Below are positions 1 to 13,156 of a stretch of 64,000 nucleotides of DNA, piece by piece; position 1 is the first letter of the stretch; the number at the start of each line of letters is the position of its first letter. The DNA is taken from NCBI RefSeq assembly GCF_037975245.1, contig NC_092563.1, positions 16,463,094-16,527,093 on the forward strand, in the 5' to 3' direction. The DNA comes from Apostichopus japonicus (lineage: Eukaryota; Echinodermata; Holothuroidea; Aspidochirotida; Stichopodidae). The position numbers were made by a program, and so were the translations under genes. A model generated the notes under the pieces. It did no database searches. It saw nothing but the letters and a program-made list of their open reading frames with translations, and had not been told where the DNA came from.

Positions 1-458
1 CACACATTTCGATAACTCAAAGGATATTGCCCTTGCACTAAAGTATATGAGCAATGGAACGCCCGAAAGCGTCACCAAGCGTCACCAAGTCATATTACTA
101 TGTTTTGAAGCTGAAATATGACATGTATGTTTGAAGTTCTCTGAAGATATTTGTTAACGAAGTAGTTCAATTTCACACATCATTGTAAGAAGGAACCTTT
201 GGGTTCCCCATTATACAGGGTGGTGAAACATTTAACAATCTATGCAGGTTGCCCCTCGAAGTTTGTAGCGCTAGACGCACCCCCCCCCTTCCTCTCCCCT
301 CCCCCTCCTCCATGTCCCCAAGGTTGAACCATCTCCCACCAGGCCCACGATCACAACAACAACAAACCCGAGCGAAGGGAATAAATATACATGAGCAGTA
401 ATGTTAACCTTTACATATGTATACGGAATATCATGAAATATCCATCCAATTGGGGGAA
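1..458. other. non-coding, nothing recognised
   Basis: No exon-like or element-like structure was recognised apart from a C-rich run near 280-310. Confidence 0.5.
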
Positions 459-1098
459 TTCCGCGAGACCGAAGGTCCGCGAGACCGAAATTGAAAAAAG
501 GTCCGCGAGACCGAAATTACAAAAAGGTCCGCGAGACCGAAATTAAAGAAAGGTCCGCGAGACCGAAATTGAAAAAAAGGTCCGCGAGACCGAAATTAAA
601 GAAAGGTCCGCGAGACCGAAATGAAAAAAAGGTCCGCGAGACCGAAATTACAAAAAGGTCCGCGAGACCGAAGTTCCGCGAGACCGAAGTTAATAAGGGG
701 TCAACTTTTAACCTCTAGTCCGTAACAGTTGACACAATTTCCTCATAATTAATTTTAAAATAATTTAAATTACGATCATTTGTACATTTTGTAGCACAAA
801 CACACAAAAATGCTTCTGGTTTTCCGTAGCGTCAACCTATGATGACGCTTCCATTTTTCGGGCAAGGTTTGGAAATTTTGGGCAAAGAATGTTATGCCCC
901 CTTCCTAAAGTGAAATTCTTCCGTAGGCTTATGAGTCCCCCCTCCTACCCACTCTCGCGGACCTTTTTTTCATTTCGGTCTCGCGGACCTTTCTTTCATT
1001 TCGGTCTCGCGGACCTTTTTTTTAATTTCGGTCTGGCGGACCTTCGGTCTCGCGGACCTTTTTTTATTTTCGGTCTCGCGGACCTTCGGTCTCGTGGA
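459..1098. mobile_element. foldback-type element with tandem-repeat arms
   Basis: The left arm (459-690) holds ten copies of a motif with core CCGCGAGACCGAA, mostly spaced about 26 bp by A-rich linkers. The right arm (953-1098) holds about seven copies of the same unit in reverse complement (core TTCGGTCTCGCGG). The outermost ends mirror each other: on both sides two core units are joined without the A-rich linker. About 260 bp of unrelated sequence separates the arms. Inverted arms made of short tandem repeats are the hallmark of foldback elements (Drosophila FB, sea urchin TU). A short TCCAATT direct repeat lies just outside both ends and may be a target duplication, but this is weak. No transposase is present. 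Confidence 0.6.
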
Positions 1099-1601
1099 CT
1101 GTAATCGTCCAATTTATACAAACAAGGAACTTCTCTGGCTATATATATGTACGCTCTTCGTAATCAATACGGTTTAACTTTATACCAAGCTTCTCAAGAG
1201 TAAATTTATAAAATATTTGGTGCAGTCTTTCGTTCTTTCATTTTGTTTGAAAGATAAAAGGTTTTTGTCGTGAAAGAAGGTCATTCATGCAGAAATAATT
1301 CACTAGGCTGATCAAAACTTCACCAATGGAGTTTTATAACCGATTACAATATATATGTTGCAACTTTTGGGGAATTTTATTACATAACGGCTAAATTTGG
1401 GTTTTTACGTGATAACCACGCCTACCGTGCTCGAAAACGTTGTAGATCACCTTGAGACAGAATATTACTGCAATTCATATAGTTATTATTATCATCATTA
1501 TTTAAATTGTGGGAACTTGTGACTTGATATCTTGATATCGTGCCAAGTACAACGGCAAGGTCGGTTTTACAATCTTTAAAGGCTATCGTACTGGTTATGA
1601 A

Positions 1602-1634
1602 ACACACACACACACACACACACACTTATATATC

Positions 1635-1712
<78 letters not shown>

Positions 1713-1783
1713 GATATATATATATATATATATATATATATCTATATATATATATTCATATATATATATATATATATATACAT

Positions 1784-1821
<38 letters not shown>

Positions 1822-1844
1822 TATATACATAGATATAGATATAT

Positions 1845-1887
<43 letters not shown>

Positions 1888-1925
1888 GATATATATAGAT
1901 AAATATAGATAAATATAGATATATT
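1602..1925. repeat. (CA)n followed by long (TA)n microsatellite
   Basis: About 23 bp of CA dinucleotides run into nearly 300 bp of TA dinucleotides with occasional CA or GA interruptions. Open frames here encode only alternating Ile/Tyr and are artefacts. The tract is self-complementary and could extrude a cruciform. Confidence 0.95.
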
Positions 1926-4900
1926 TGTGCTTTTTTTATAATTATTCGTGAACCTTGAGCAAACATGTGCAATAAGTTATTTAAAACATCGCGGAGAAGA
2001 TATTACTTGTTTATCTTTTTTTCATTGTAACAACAACGGTTATAGGTGGTCTGGCTGGTTACCAAAATATGCGTGTATATATTGTGTACACAAATATTGG
2101 CGGGGACGTTTATGGATGTAATTTATCTTTTGAGGTACAGAGTTCAGTCCAGGAAGTAAGTATTAAAAGCAGCGGTTTGCGTTTAGTTGAATTATTAATT
2201 ACATGTCTGTCATTTGGTCTAAACGTCAGTCGACTTCCCTTCACATTGTAAATATCTATGTGAAAGAACAAACAAATAAATAAACAAAGTATACTGAATC
2301 ACATGTATAACACACTAATTGGAAACTGATGAATATTTTTATTCAGTATCTCCAATTTATCTCTTTTTGGAAGGTCTTTATGTACTATATAATCTGAATT
2401 GTGATGAGTAAACAGTTATTAGTCCACCTGAGAACGTCTGAATCTGATTTTGGTGAATCCGAACAGAAATGCGGTGGTTGGTCTTGGACGCGCAGACGAC
2501 CATTTAAAAATTTGCGCAGCAATTAGTACAGACTTCAGTGTTAGGTTTAATAGATGCCAGCTTACTGTTATAAGTTACTGTAACGTATATGGAGAGAACA
2601 GCTCCCTAAACTGAACTCGAAAAGATATTTGCAGGCTTAGAACTGCACAGTTTTAACCACTTTACATTATTATGTGATGTATATAAACTTGACTATAGTT
2701 GCATATATGCCATTACATAGTTAATTATCGAATAACATCGCAACCATGTGTCAAACTGTACATGAAAAGCTGCTGCAACTATATGATGCCTATATCGTAT
2801 ACTGGCTAGATATGATTTCTTGTAATATTTATATGATTTAATTCCTCTTTCCAACATAATCGTAATCGTATATATCATGCCTTTTATTGCATACATTGAT
2901 CACTATATATAGGATATAACACCATATACAAGCCATATATTAATTATAGAAAATCTTAATATACAACATTATATTCAGAACGTATATTATTTGCATGACA
3001 ATGTAACTTGCGGGCATCGACGAGAATCGCAGAATTTGTACCTTTGTCATTTTTTTTTTTGGTTTAGAAATCCATTTGCCATACAAAGAAAGACTCCATT
3101 CGCCGGATCATGGTGTTATGATCCCCATATTCTCACTATATGATCCCTATATCCTCACTGATCCCAAACGTCATTACTGCTCCCTGTGATAGAGAGATAA
3201 CTAATCACGAACAACTTCCCCGAACAGCTAAGAAAAAATGATTCAATTTGGGAGAATATAACAGATATAATGTCCAGCCTTGAACAAGTTGAAATATGAC
3301 CTCATCGAGACAGATTTGCTGCAATTCTTGGTTAATTTATTTATTTATTTATCCATTCATTCATTCATTTATTTATTTCATCATTCATTCATTTATTTCT
3401 TAATTTATTAATGTTTCTCATTCATTCATTCATCATTCATTCATTTATTAAATTATAACAGTGTTTGTTTTCTATAATAGAGATGGGTTTTACAAAATGC
3501 TGTGTCTCAAAATATTCACTCTTAACATGACGTGTAATGGCATTGGTTTTAGCAGGGAGTTGTTATGGAACAACTCCCTGGTTTTAGTAGGCTAATGATC
3601 AACACTGTTAACATTCTACCTTGAATCATATGAAAATAAAAATTAAGGGAAAGCAAAAGTTCACGGATCTTAGTGGCACTGTATGACACTATACAGATTT
3701 ACAAAATTACATGTCTGGGGGAAAATTGCAAGTTAGATTAGGAAAGATATCTTGTCACTCGTAAGTCTCCCTATACTTTGAGGGAGGGGGGGGGGTGCAG
3801 GGTTGTGGAGGTGGTATTTTACTGGTGCTCTACAGTGTATGCTTATAGCAATACTATATATATATAGAGCCTAGCGAGACAGCTCTAAATAACCTAATAT
3901 GCAATTAAGTTTGTTTACAACGTGCACGCGTCTACCAGTGTCCTTAGAGTGACTGTTGGTATTGTGTTTGGAAGGTCATGTCGCTTTTGTTGTAAAGTAT
4001 ACATCGTTATTCACTATTCTCTAATCGATTGTAGGAATTATCAGTGGTAATCTATGTTACCTTGATGGAATTCAATACAAGTCTTTAAGTAACCGAAGAT
4101 AGAATCAGAAGCAAGAATAACCAAAATCGTTTATTGTACAGAACATGATTTACACGTCACATAAGTTATACCTAAGGCAAATCTGTAGGCAGAATGTTTG
4201 GCGTTTGTTCGGACAAGTTTTATAATTAACCTTCGAGGAAATATTACTCAAAATAAGAATGTTCAGTTGTTCAGACTTTTATAAGATATCACCTTCTTCT
4301 TAATAGTCTGGAGCTTACCGAAGACTGAGGATTAGGATTTATATTGTTTCTTATAAAAGCAAGTCCATAGTCGAAGTTTGCTTTTATGCATATGAGTATC
4401 GATTGTGAGGGATGGGGGGGGGGGCTGATGGGGTCTTGGTTCAGTCCTCATAGATGATCCTGCGTCGCATGGCCCTAAAAGTTTACAAACCGCTGCAGGC
4501 CCGTAAAAATCCCGACGGCCGTGTCGTGAAAAGGGCAAAGCTACAATTTTGTCTCCATTTTACGAACTTCCGAAACTTGAAGCCTACATGGCTTTTTCAT
4601 GACACTATATAGGCTCGACCCTATAGGGGCGCCACAAACTATCTTGGGGTGGGGGAGGTGAGTGGGAGGCTTAGATGTTTTGTCATCCATGGGAATTCGG
4701 GTTGTCACCTCCTCTTTGTGAAATTTGTTAACATGGAAGGTGCTAGGATGGAAAATGGTGCGAGCCTACAATATTATGCAACTTTGAAAAACTGTTGAAG
4801 AATTTTCGACTTAATAGGGTGTACCCTTAACAAACTACAAAACTTTGGCGATTTATTGTGTTAGTAAACGGGAGCATTTATATGTAGTACCGGTACCGTT

Positions 4901-6245
4901 TGCTTCGGTCAAAGTTCACCAGGGTGTAGCTACCAGGTTTTAGTGTGCTTAAAAGCATCTTAACACCTTCCCGCGGGGAGGTTCTGATCATCCAACAGTC
5001 CAACTTACGGTTCCCAGACATCGAGGTATGCCAACTAAGACCATATGTGTTGTCTTCAAGTGGGGAAATATTGTGAGAGTGACATGTGGTCGTATTAAGT
5101 TTATGTATATTGGTGACCATTTTGTGATGATTTTCTAGCATATCTGGGGCATTATACTTTTATATTTACTATTTAACATCGTTTAATCCTTTAATATCAG
5201 AACTTTTCGAATGAAACATAATCATCCCAAGAACTGGATATGACAATTTCTCTATCCCTCTCTCTCTCTCTTAGGAATTAAATATTATTATTGAATATTC
5301 ATATGTGATATTAATTATCATTTTTATTTTACTTTTATTTATCATTTTCATCAATCGCATAATTCCACATTTTTCCAGGTACGTTAACGATGGCGCTCTT
5401 TCGCAACGTCATCCAGACTATGGACTCTACAATAATCGACGTCGATGGTTTTCCATTATTGTTTATAATAATATTAGGTTATAAATGATGAATACAGTAT
5501 TAACAAACGAGCAGCGAATTATAGATACAAGTAGAAAAAGGGTGCCGGGAGGGATGGGGTGGTGGATGCAATGAGGACCGTTTGGCAATGAAAGTCCCGA
5601 TGTATGGTAACTTTATTCAAGATCATTCTAGTGCACAGATTTAGCCCTCTCAAGCTAGTTCGCTTCTGCGATTAAATTTGTTTTGGAATACGGTCTTACG
5701 TTTACTGAGAATTTTAGTCGATAAGCCTACTTTAGGAGGCGAGAAACGATCGTTTTTCAGTTCTTATGGGATTTGTCATGTTCAAGCATATACACAGCCT
5801 ACCGTGAAATCACTCTAGCTAGATGAAAACTAGGCTCAATGGTTACTAAAGGATGTATAGCTGCATACCGTATTCGTTGGGAACACTTTAACAACTCTAA
5901 GGAAAAGGAATACGCCATACTACGGTAGTCCTGGCAGGCCAGACGAGATGTAGATTTTAGTGTAACACGAATTCTCGATAATAATTGTACACTTTTTGGT
6001 CAAGATGTGATATCCGTCTCACTTTAAAAGTCAATAAATATCGTGTTTTTGAGTTGTTGTCAAGAATCTAAAACATCGGCAACTTCCCTAAATGTTGCCA
6101 AGATATATGAAAGTCGAAAACTCGACAAAATATGCAAATTTGTTGTGACGCCGTGTTATCCAACTTGTTCCGATCCGTTCTACATCGCTCTGAGGTTTCA
6201 AAGAAAACCAAAAGTAGCCTATCTTCGTACAACAATTTTACTCTC
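1926..6245. other. non-coding, simple repeats only
   Basis: No supported exon in 4.3 kb. It contains an ATTC/TTTA-type degenerate tetranucleotide tract (about 3332-3450), G-runs near 3786 and 4416, a CT tract near 5258, and a perfect 12-bp hairpin at 3553-3580 listed separately. Confidence 0.5.
3553..3580. repeat. short palindrome, dispersed family (copy 1)
   Basis: CAGGGAGTTGTT, a 4-nt loop, then AACAACTCCCTG: perfect 12-bp arms. Related palindromes occur at 31279-31309 and 32706-32733. Function unknown; it could be a minimal non-autonomous element. Confidence 0.6.
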
Positions 6246-6546
6246 CAGGCGCGTAGCGAGGAATTTGCCAAGGGAGGGGAAAACCTATTAGGCAAATTAA
6301 CAGAACCTTAGTTTCGGCATTGAAAACTATCTAAGCGTAGCACCACCATAAGTTGGCGCTACGCGCATAAGAGAATTTTGGCTGAAAATGCCTCCCAGAT
6401 CGCTGGAAATTGCACTTCCCAGGCATTGTAAGTTGCATCTAAGCTTGAAATTACTAACGATATCATAAAAACATACAAAAAAAATATGCTCAAGGGGGGG
6501 GGGGGGCGGTCGAGCCCTTCCCCCTCCCCCCTTGGCTACGCGCCTG
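6246..6546 (-). mobile_element. hAT-like MITE (copy A)
   Basis: A 301-bp element bounded by CAGGCGCGTAGC and its complement GCTACGCGCCTG. It is flanked by an 8-bp target duplication with one mismatch (TTACTCTC / TTACTCAC), as expected for the hAT superfamily. The interior matches the 57159-57454 copy in the opposite orientation, including the module around TTGGCGCTACGCGC and a poly(G) tract. It has no coding capacity. Strand is given relative to copy B. Confidence 0.8.
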
Positions 6547-8094
6547 TTACTCACAGAAACTCAGCTTTCAAAGAAAATGAAAATGAACCAACAAAATCAA
6601 AACATACACACTACTGCAAACTGGCGTGCTATGATCCATCTGTCGTGTGGACATCTCTCCATGCCCCGTTGTCAATACATAACATATAAGTAAAACTACA
6701 CGTACCAGACAAGATCAATTCTAATTCACATTTTGGTAATGAAAGGTTTATGTTTTCATGACGCTGTTGTCGAAAAGACAGGGATACAAGATATAAAGCA
6801 AATTATTGTTTATTTTTCAGTGGGTCACCTACTTCTACCTGTCCCAAAGTTTCTGTATACCGTATTATACCCGATGTTTGAGCACCAACACCAATCTAGT
6901 ATTTCGCCTATGTAGTATTTAGAGTATGCCTCTTACGATCAAACTTGTTTCCGAGTCTATCTTTTTTTATTTTTCCTCAAATTTGGTGTAGCGCCCTCGT
7001 TTCACTACTATGACTTCCATTTTCATTTATCAACCACATTGTGCGATAATATTATCTGACATAGCATTGCAGAATGAGGTTAATGTTGAATCTGTCTGGG
7101 CTTCAAGCTGAATGAAAAATATCACCTTAAAAGACGTCTAGAGTAAGGATTTTTGTATGGATAAGTGCCCAGGAAATCATTTTTGTCAGGTTCGTACTAC
7201 AGTAGGCTCTTTGGTTTCTTTTACATTTCTTTTTCACACTTTAGGACATTTTAGAATTTCAGTAAAAAATGTGCTTAAAGCTCCCGAGCGGATTAATTCA
7301 GCTCAGTATTAATATTAACTGAAAACTAGAGGATTCCTGAAACTGAGCACAACCGGTTGGATTCTTCTCTATCGAGAAAAAGGCAATTTAAATATACAGA
7401 AAGTAAATAATGGTGTACCTTCAGAAATATTTTTGTTCAAATAAAATCCAGTCAATCTGTGAAGGAAATGGTTCAACCTCGAATTAATTGCAAAAAGAAT
7501 ATGTTTTGGCGGATGTCAACAGACAGATACCTTGTGACACACATATTAAATGTATACATTCATCGAGGTTGCAAGGAACGAGTCAAAATGGCGGCTCTTG
7601 CTTGCCGCTACGACGACGATGACGGACTGTTTTCATCAGTTTTAAAGTAGTAGACATTGGTTTGACTCTCATAAATAATTGTAAATGTCATAATTATGCA
7701 GTATTTTGAAAACTGATGATTACTTTCCCATTAGTATGTTCATTAGGTAATCAGTTTAGCGAAAGAGCATATGAGCCTGGCGTTCACATGTAGTCTTGTC
7801 ATTTAGAAGAATATAACCATCACACTATAGGTTCCGGTGACTGTGCATGCAAGCCAGACAGATCCTTGTCTACAAATCGGCAGTTCCCTTGCTTGCAGGT
7901 CTGACGATGGTGGTGGGAGGGAGGGGGGGGGGCGGGAGATTATAGCGCCAGTTCCTTGTCTACAAATGGGAGGGGGGTGGTGGGGTGGTATAGCCCCGCG
8001 GTCAATAGGGGGCCCGGAAACACATGGGGATAGACGGGACCGGAAAAATAAGAATAGTGTATTTTTATTAACAAATTGAAAACAAACGGGGTCC
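6547..8094. other. non-coding, nothing recognised
   Basis: No exon or element was recognised. It contains a G-rich stretch around 7905-7990. Confidence 0.45.
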
Positions 8095-8223
8095 GATAGA
8101 TAGACAGACAGACAGACAGGCAGGCACGCAGGCAGACAGACAGAGAGATCAGACAGATAGATTAGACAGACAGACAGACATATATATAGATAGACAGACA
8201 GATAGATAGACAGATAAATAGAT

Positions 8224-8300
<77 letters not shown>

Positions 8301-8305
8301 TAGAT
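8095..8305. repeat. GATA/GACA/TA compound microsatellite
   Basis: A mosaic of GACA, GATA and TA units. The 171-codon reverse-strand open frame that overlaps it is mostly a repeat artefact. Confidence 0.95.
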
Positions 8306-10831
8306 GTACTGTGTACATACATCTTTGTCTTGGCCAAGGCCGGGATTGAGGCGGTAAGCCATGCCTATCAGCTTAATTAAGCCGCCGTGATTTGGAAGAA
8401 TTATACCGCGCGCAACTTCTGCCGACCCCGTCTGCGATTTCCCATCGATTTGACATTGTCTGCGCAGGAAATAAAGGTTTTAAACTTAAGCGCAGATTTC
8501 ACATGGAGTCCTTGCGGAACTCGGCCCAAAGCACCCCGTTAACGCAGCAAATATCGCTACAAACTTAGCACATTTCGCGCTAACCTTTTCATAACTATCA
8601 AAAAACTGAAAAAGTACTGAAAAAATACAAACCACTTCGAAAAGCAGTGAACCTCTTTAAAATGTCCCTATATCTCAATGCTTACATTGTGCTTGCTGGG
8701 AGTGCGATTGTGTATTCGTAATTTCTTTCCTATGCCAAAGAAAAAGTTCGTTGACTCTTTTCGCTAGTGATATAAAATTCGACTTGATTGGTCAATATTA
8801 AGGCTCGTACTTTCCACCAGCAAATCAAAAGCATCGTAAGAAATTTATGAAGCCCTCCTTTACGCGGCTAATCTGAACACAACACAGTGTGCAGTGCTCT
8901 CTTAGAAATTTCGAAGAGTGAAAACCGTAACGCTTCCTGAGTGCGTATACAACAGCATTTAATTATCCGAAAACGGGCCGTTTATAGAGCAAACGTTTCC
9001 ATATGCGCCTACAGAAATGAAGCACGAGGAGCCACGAAGTTGCCCCACTAGTATTGAAAACACATCCGTACCTTGTCTATATACGGCTCTAATTAATAAA
9101 TAAAGGACACGGGAGAATCCCCATTTTCAGAAGAGGAAGTCGCGAAATTTCCTAATACAGTTTTCTGTTAAGCGCTTGAAATATGGCGTGTAAATTCCTG
9201 TCCATTTCCTAACGTCACCACAGAGACTACTTTTCCCGTTTTTTGATTTTATATTAACCATTTTACCGCTAAAATGTCCAGCATATCACGCATGCACGAA
9301 AATTGAGGCCCTGGTCCAATGGACCACTAGAACCGCTTATTGCTACGCCTCTATAAATTTGTTGGGTTTTCATTCAATATCATCAATTAACATATCTGAA
9401 AGCATATGTACTTTTTGTTTACTATTAGCTAGAAAAATCAGCATAAGAGAGACCAAGGCATGGTAGGCAGGTATGTTGGCACTCATTAAATCATTCATAC
9501 AAAACATCACTGACAGCAGTGAGATCAGTGGAGTCAAAATGTTGGAAGCTAACCTAGGGGTGGGGGGGGGGGGGCACGAAAATTGTGGCCCTGGTCCAAT
9601 GAACTACTTGAACCGCCTATTGCTACGACTCTGTCACTTTGTTAGGTTTTCATTAATTTCAGTGATGAGACTTGCTTCTGCCACACATTATAATACTTCA
9701 AGGTATTTTTATCATATTAAACATTGCATCATGGTTGGTAAAATAAATCCTTCATATTTTTTTCACAATATATTTCCATGTTTCCTTCTGTCACCTTCAA
9801 GTAATGCAACGGACGAGTGGAAAATATGATATTGGCATAACAATGAAAGGCCAAGTATTTCAGTCGGTAAATTCACTGCCCCTGACCCCTGACCACCGGC
9901 ACCTCCACCCCCCCCCCCCCACGGACATTCAAAATGGCTTATGCCTGCATGGTTTATAGCTCCCAAGGATTCATTGTCTTTGTTCTTGAAAAAAAGGAAA
10001 ATCGTATAACGGCTATACTCTTTTTCTGCTTCGGTCTATAGTTTATACATTGGGCATCTGACGGTAGATTGCTGCACATTATGTCATATTCACCGTCTTT
10101 TCGGCTGAAGAACTAATATCTGTTTACATCGATATCGACTGATATGTTGGTTTCACTGTTGTTTTTGGCAAATATGTTGTTTGCTACCAGTTTCGGTGAC
10201 GCTGAGAACAATATAGGATATCCTCTCAGAATTTCCGGTGAATATGAAAACACCATGTATGCTTTCATAGCGTATATAGGTTTATCTTATAATGCCGTAA
10301 ATGGTACACAAAACTAGAACAGAAAAAACAACAATCATACACATCAAACGTATTTATCCGATAGGTGGGCATGTCGCCTCCCAAGGGCCTCATGCGGCCC
10401 TCGGTGGGCGAAGTTTCTGTGGTCCACTGCTGCGGTTTCCAAGACCATTTTACAGCAGCCCGGCCAACTTTATGACAAGGAAAACATGAAATATGCCTAT
10501 ATATTGTTGGTAAGGAGAGGCTTACAAGTTCTACTCATGATAGGATCTTTCAAGCGTTTCAATGTAGCTATAATATATATCTTCCTTTTCTTTTTCTTTT
10601 TGTTGTTGGGGGGGGGGGGGGTATAATATTCTCATTTCATGGGAGCAGGTATACATCCGTGCGGGGTTGCGACATGCAGAATGAAATGGGTACAACATTG
10701 AAGTGTGGCCCTGTTCTTATTCTCCCGTAGTGCCTACAACCCGTGTTACCTTGTGAAACGTGTACGTTCTGTTGCCTCAGTGTCGAAGGTTTAACTTTTT
10801 GAGGACACAGGGAGAGTGCCTATACCTATAC
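8306..10831. other. non-coding, with two related repeat fragments
   Basis: Two direct copies of an approximately 80-bp segment (about 9293-9375 and 9576-9660) share CCTGGTCCAATG and ATTGCTACG motifs; the complement of the second motif resembles a hAT end such as CAGAGGCGTAGC. G and C runs lie near 9561, 9910 and 10611. No gene is seen. Confidence 0.5.
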
Positions 10832-11214
10832 TTAAAGGGTGTGAAGACTCGCGCAAAAAGAAACGTCTAATGCCGGTAATCTGACCTAGTTTCGAATGAG
10901 GTGTAACAGAAGTGTTAGACACCACCATCGATCCCAGAAAATACATCCAAACAGATTGCTACCGTCGGTAATACGACACTAGTGTACAGATAGCACATAC
11001 AGCTGCGGTCAATACCAACAGCACAGTGTACAAACGATACAGCGATGGACATCTCAGGTCCAGCTAAAGATAACAAGGTATCACGTTTCATTACTGTCTG
11101 TATTTTGTAGCTACAAGAGAAAACCTTCACTTGCAAGCAACGGAAAGTTAACTTTTTTTTCAGAGCGCGGCAGGCGGTTTGGGGCGAGTCTTCAATGCCT
11201 TTAACAGATTTAAA
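10832..11214 (+). mobile_element. TTAA-flanked MITE (copy 1 of 3)
   Basis: Begins TTAAAGGGTGTGAAGACTCGC and ends with the near complement GCGAGTCTTCAATGCCTTTAA, giving imperfect terminal inverted repeats and a TTAA at each edge. The TTAAAGG signature recalls the T2/Kolobok MITEs of Xenopus; piggyBac also uses TTAA. Copies 2 and 3 (24164, 35472) are alignable throughout. Non-coding. Confidence 0.8.
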
Positions 11215-11873
11215 ATAACTCCCATTCCTCCCACTCACCCACCCACCCACCCCTCTCGCAGGTGCTTATCCTAGGCATATAATCAGAACAAATCGTACGT
11301 GTCCCCAGCTGCGTGTTCAACTATTTCACCTCTCTGTCATCTAGGGAATTATCATGGGACTCCGTTTCGTCAAAAAAATAGATATATCATAAATCCGTCT
11401 GCTTCCTGGTAAACACACAGGTCAACATTTGGTGTGACCTTAGATGAAATGAACATATTTTAATGACCTGTCTATTGTGTAGACGATGGTAACGAATGTA
11501 CACGCGGAATGGGAATATCCCTTCAATTGACAACGCTTGCATGTGTGCTACTGTGCGTGCTATATGTCCGACCAGCTCAATTCCCACTCACTCCCCTCCC
11601 CTGTAATGCTCATTTTATACAGATCTGTTGATGACGTCAGATCCTCAGTGTTGTTTTGATGGTTAATTAACAGTCTGCATTGTGTAAATCATGTGTGCGG
11701 GCGATTTAGCACCTCCTGGTTAAACTATAGGCAGCCAAGTCGTTTCCATAGAAAAGTCTGATGTTTAACTGTTAAAATTTAATTGAAATTGAAAAACTGA
11801 CCCAACCGCCGGTGGAAATATGATGCCACTGGCATGACAAATAAAATCCAAGAATTACAGTCGGTAATTTCAC

Positions 11874-11963
11874 TGCCCGAGCCCCTACCCCTGCCCGAGC
11901 CCCTACCCCTGCCCCTGCCCGACACCCAGCCACCCCTGCCCGACACCCAGCCACCCCCGCCCC
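11874..11963. repeat. C-rich minisatellite
   Basis: Two unit types in tandem, CTGCCCGAGCCCCTACC and CCCGACACCCAGCCACC, each present about twice. Confidence 0.8.
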
Positions 11964-13141
11964 AGCCTTCCACCTCTCCACGAGCCGACTTTACATTTTT
12001 CGTGTAGGTAAACTAAGTCTTGAAATTATCCTGGGCACGAGAACAAATTTGTTTTTACTTGTGGAAGAATCATAACATGATAGATTAGTTCCCGAGCACC
12101 CGAGCCAAGTTGTCATATCCGCAAAAATGTTTTCATCGATGCATATATCCATACACCAAAATATATTAGTCACGTGTATCCAAAATAGACCGACACCATG
12201 AAGAACAATGCTCTTGTTTTCCTGATTGAAAATCTTGGCTCCGTCCAACTCTTTGTTTCGGATTTATTTTGTGAATGTGTGACAACGAATGACGACTACA
12301 CGATAGCAACAACTTCCTCACTGAAACTCAACAGTGTGAACCATGTTTTCATCTAGTGAGAGTGACCTTTTGACCCCAAACGGCCATATTTTTTTTAAAT
12401 ACAATAAACTCTTGACGAATCAGATTGCAGTGCACGGTAGGTGAATACAAAGTCAACATAACAGTTACAACGAACTTTTACGATCAGCTGATTGTGGTTC
12501 GAGTTAGCGCGTGTTGAACATGTAGTATGTCGTTCAACTGGCCTTTCAGAGTTTACTTTGTTTTCAAATCTAAGCTAGTTAGAAGTGGTCTAGTCGTCAA
12601 GCGTCGAACCTCGATCAGGATTAGAGATATACACGATCAGAAGAATTCCCGGTATAAAGTAAATGAGGTCAGAGAACTTTGGAGTATAGAGACAACCACT
12701 GTTATCATTTGAATCAAGTAATGACAGCACTTGAGAGGTGAGATACCAGTTAAGTTAGCGAATACGTGTGATTATCGAGGCACTAACAATTTAAAGTTAA
12801 CATAACAGCAGAGTTAATTAAGAAGACTAATTCTTGTCAATGTTGAGGTAAAGTGTAGACCTTATACTGCTTGACGGTAGCTATTTCCGTGCATATTAAG
12901 AGAGGACATTATACATGCAGTAGCTAAAAAGTCTGTTTGCAGGTATTTCCAACTTAGATTAGAAGGTCAATAATTGATTTCATCAAACTGTTCTTCCCTG
13001 GATAATTAGAGTATAGAATTATCTGTCTCAATATACAGTACTCTAGATAAAAATTAACAGTCGCTGAGTATTTCAGGCAGGTTGTGCATGCAGTCTATAG
13101 AGGCTGTCAAAGTTACATGAGGAGGATTTCACATTGCTAGG

Positions 13142-13156
13142 ATGGGAAGTTCGAAG
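13142..13156 (+). CDS. candidate alternative first coding exon of the ML gene
   Basis: ATG GGA AGT TCG AAG (MGSSK) directly abuts a consensus donor GTGAGTAT. Joined to the acceptor at 14949-14950 (TTTCCGTCAG), it reads in phase 0 through 14 further codons into the ATG at 14993, adding 19 residues. This is inference from splice signals only; the upstream exon boundary is not determined and the exon may not be used. Confidence 0.3.

Noticed and set aside
491-718. 75-codon open frame of repeated RPKLKKRSA-type peptides
   Set aside because: Direct translation of the foldback element's tandem arm; a 26-bp unit is not a multiple of three, so the frame is not maintained by selection.
1742-1972. Ile/Tyr-rich open frame
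   Set aside because: Translation of the (TA)n microsatellite.
7803-8318. 171-codon reverse open frame
   Set aside because: Largely translated GATA/GACA and TA microsatellite (Leu/Ser/Tyr/Ile/Cys runs).
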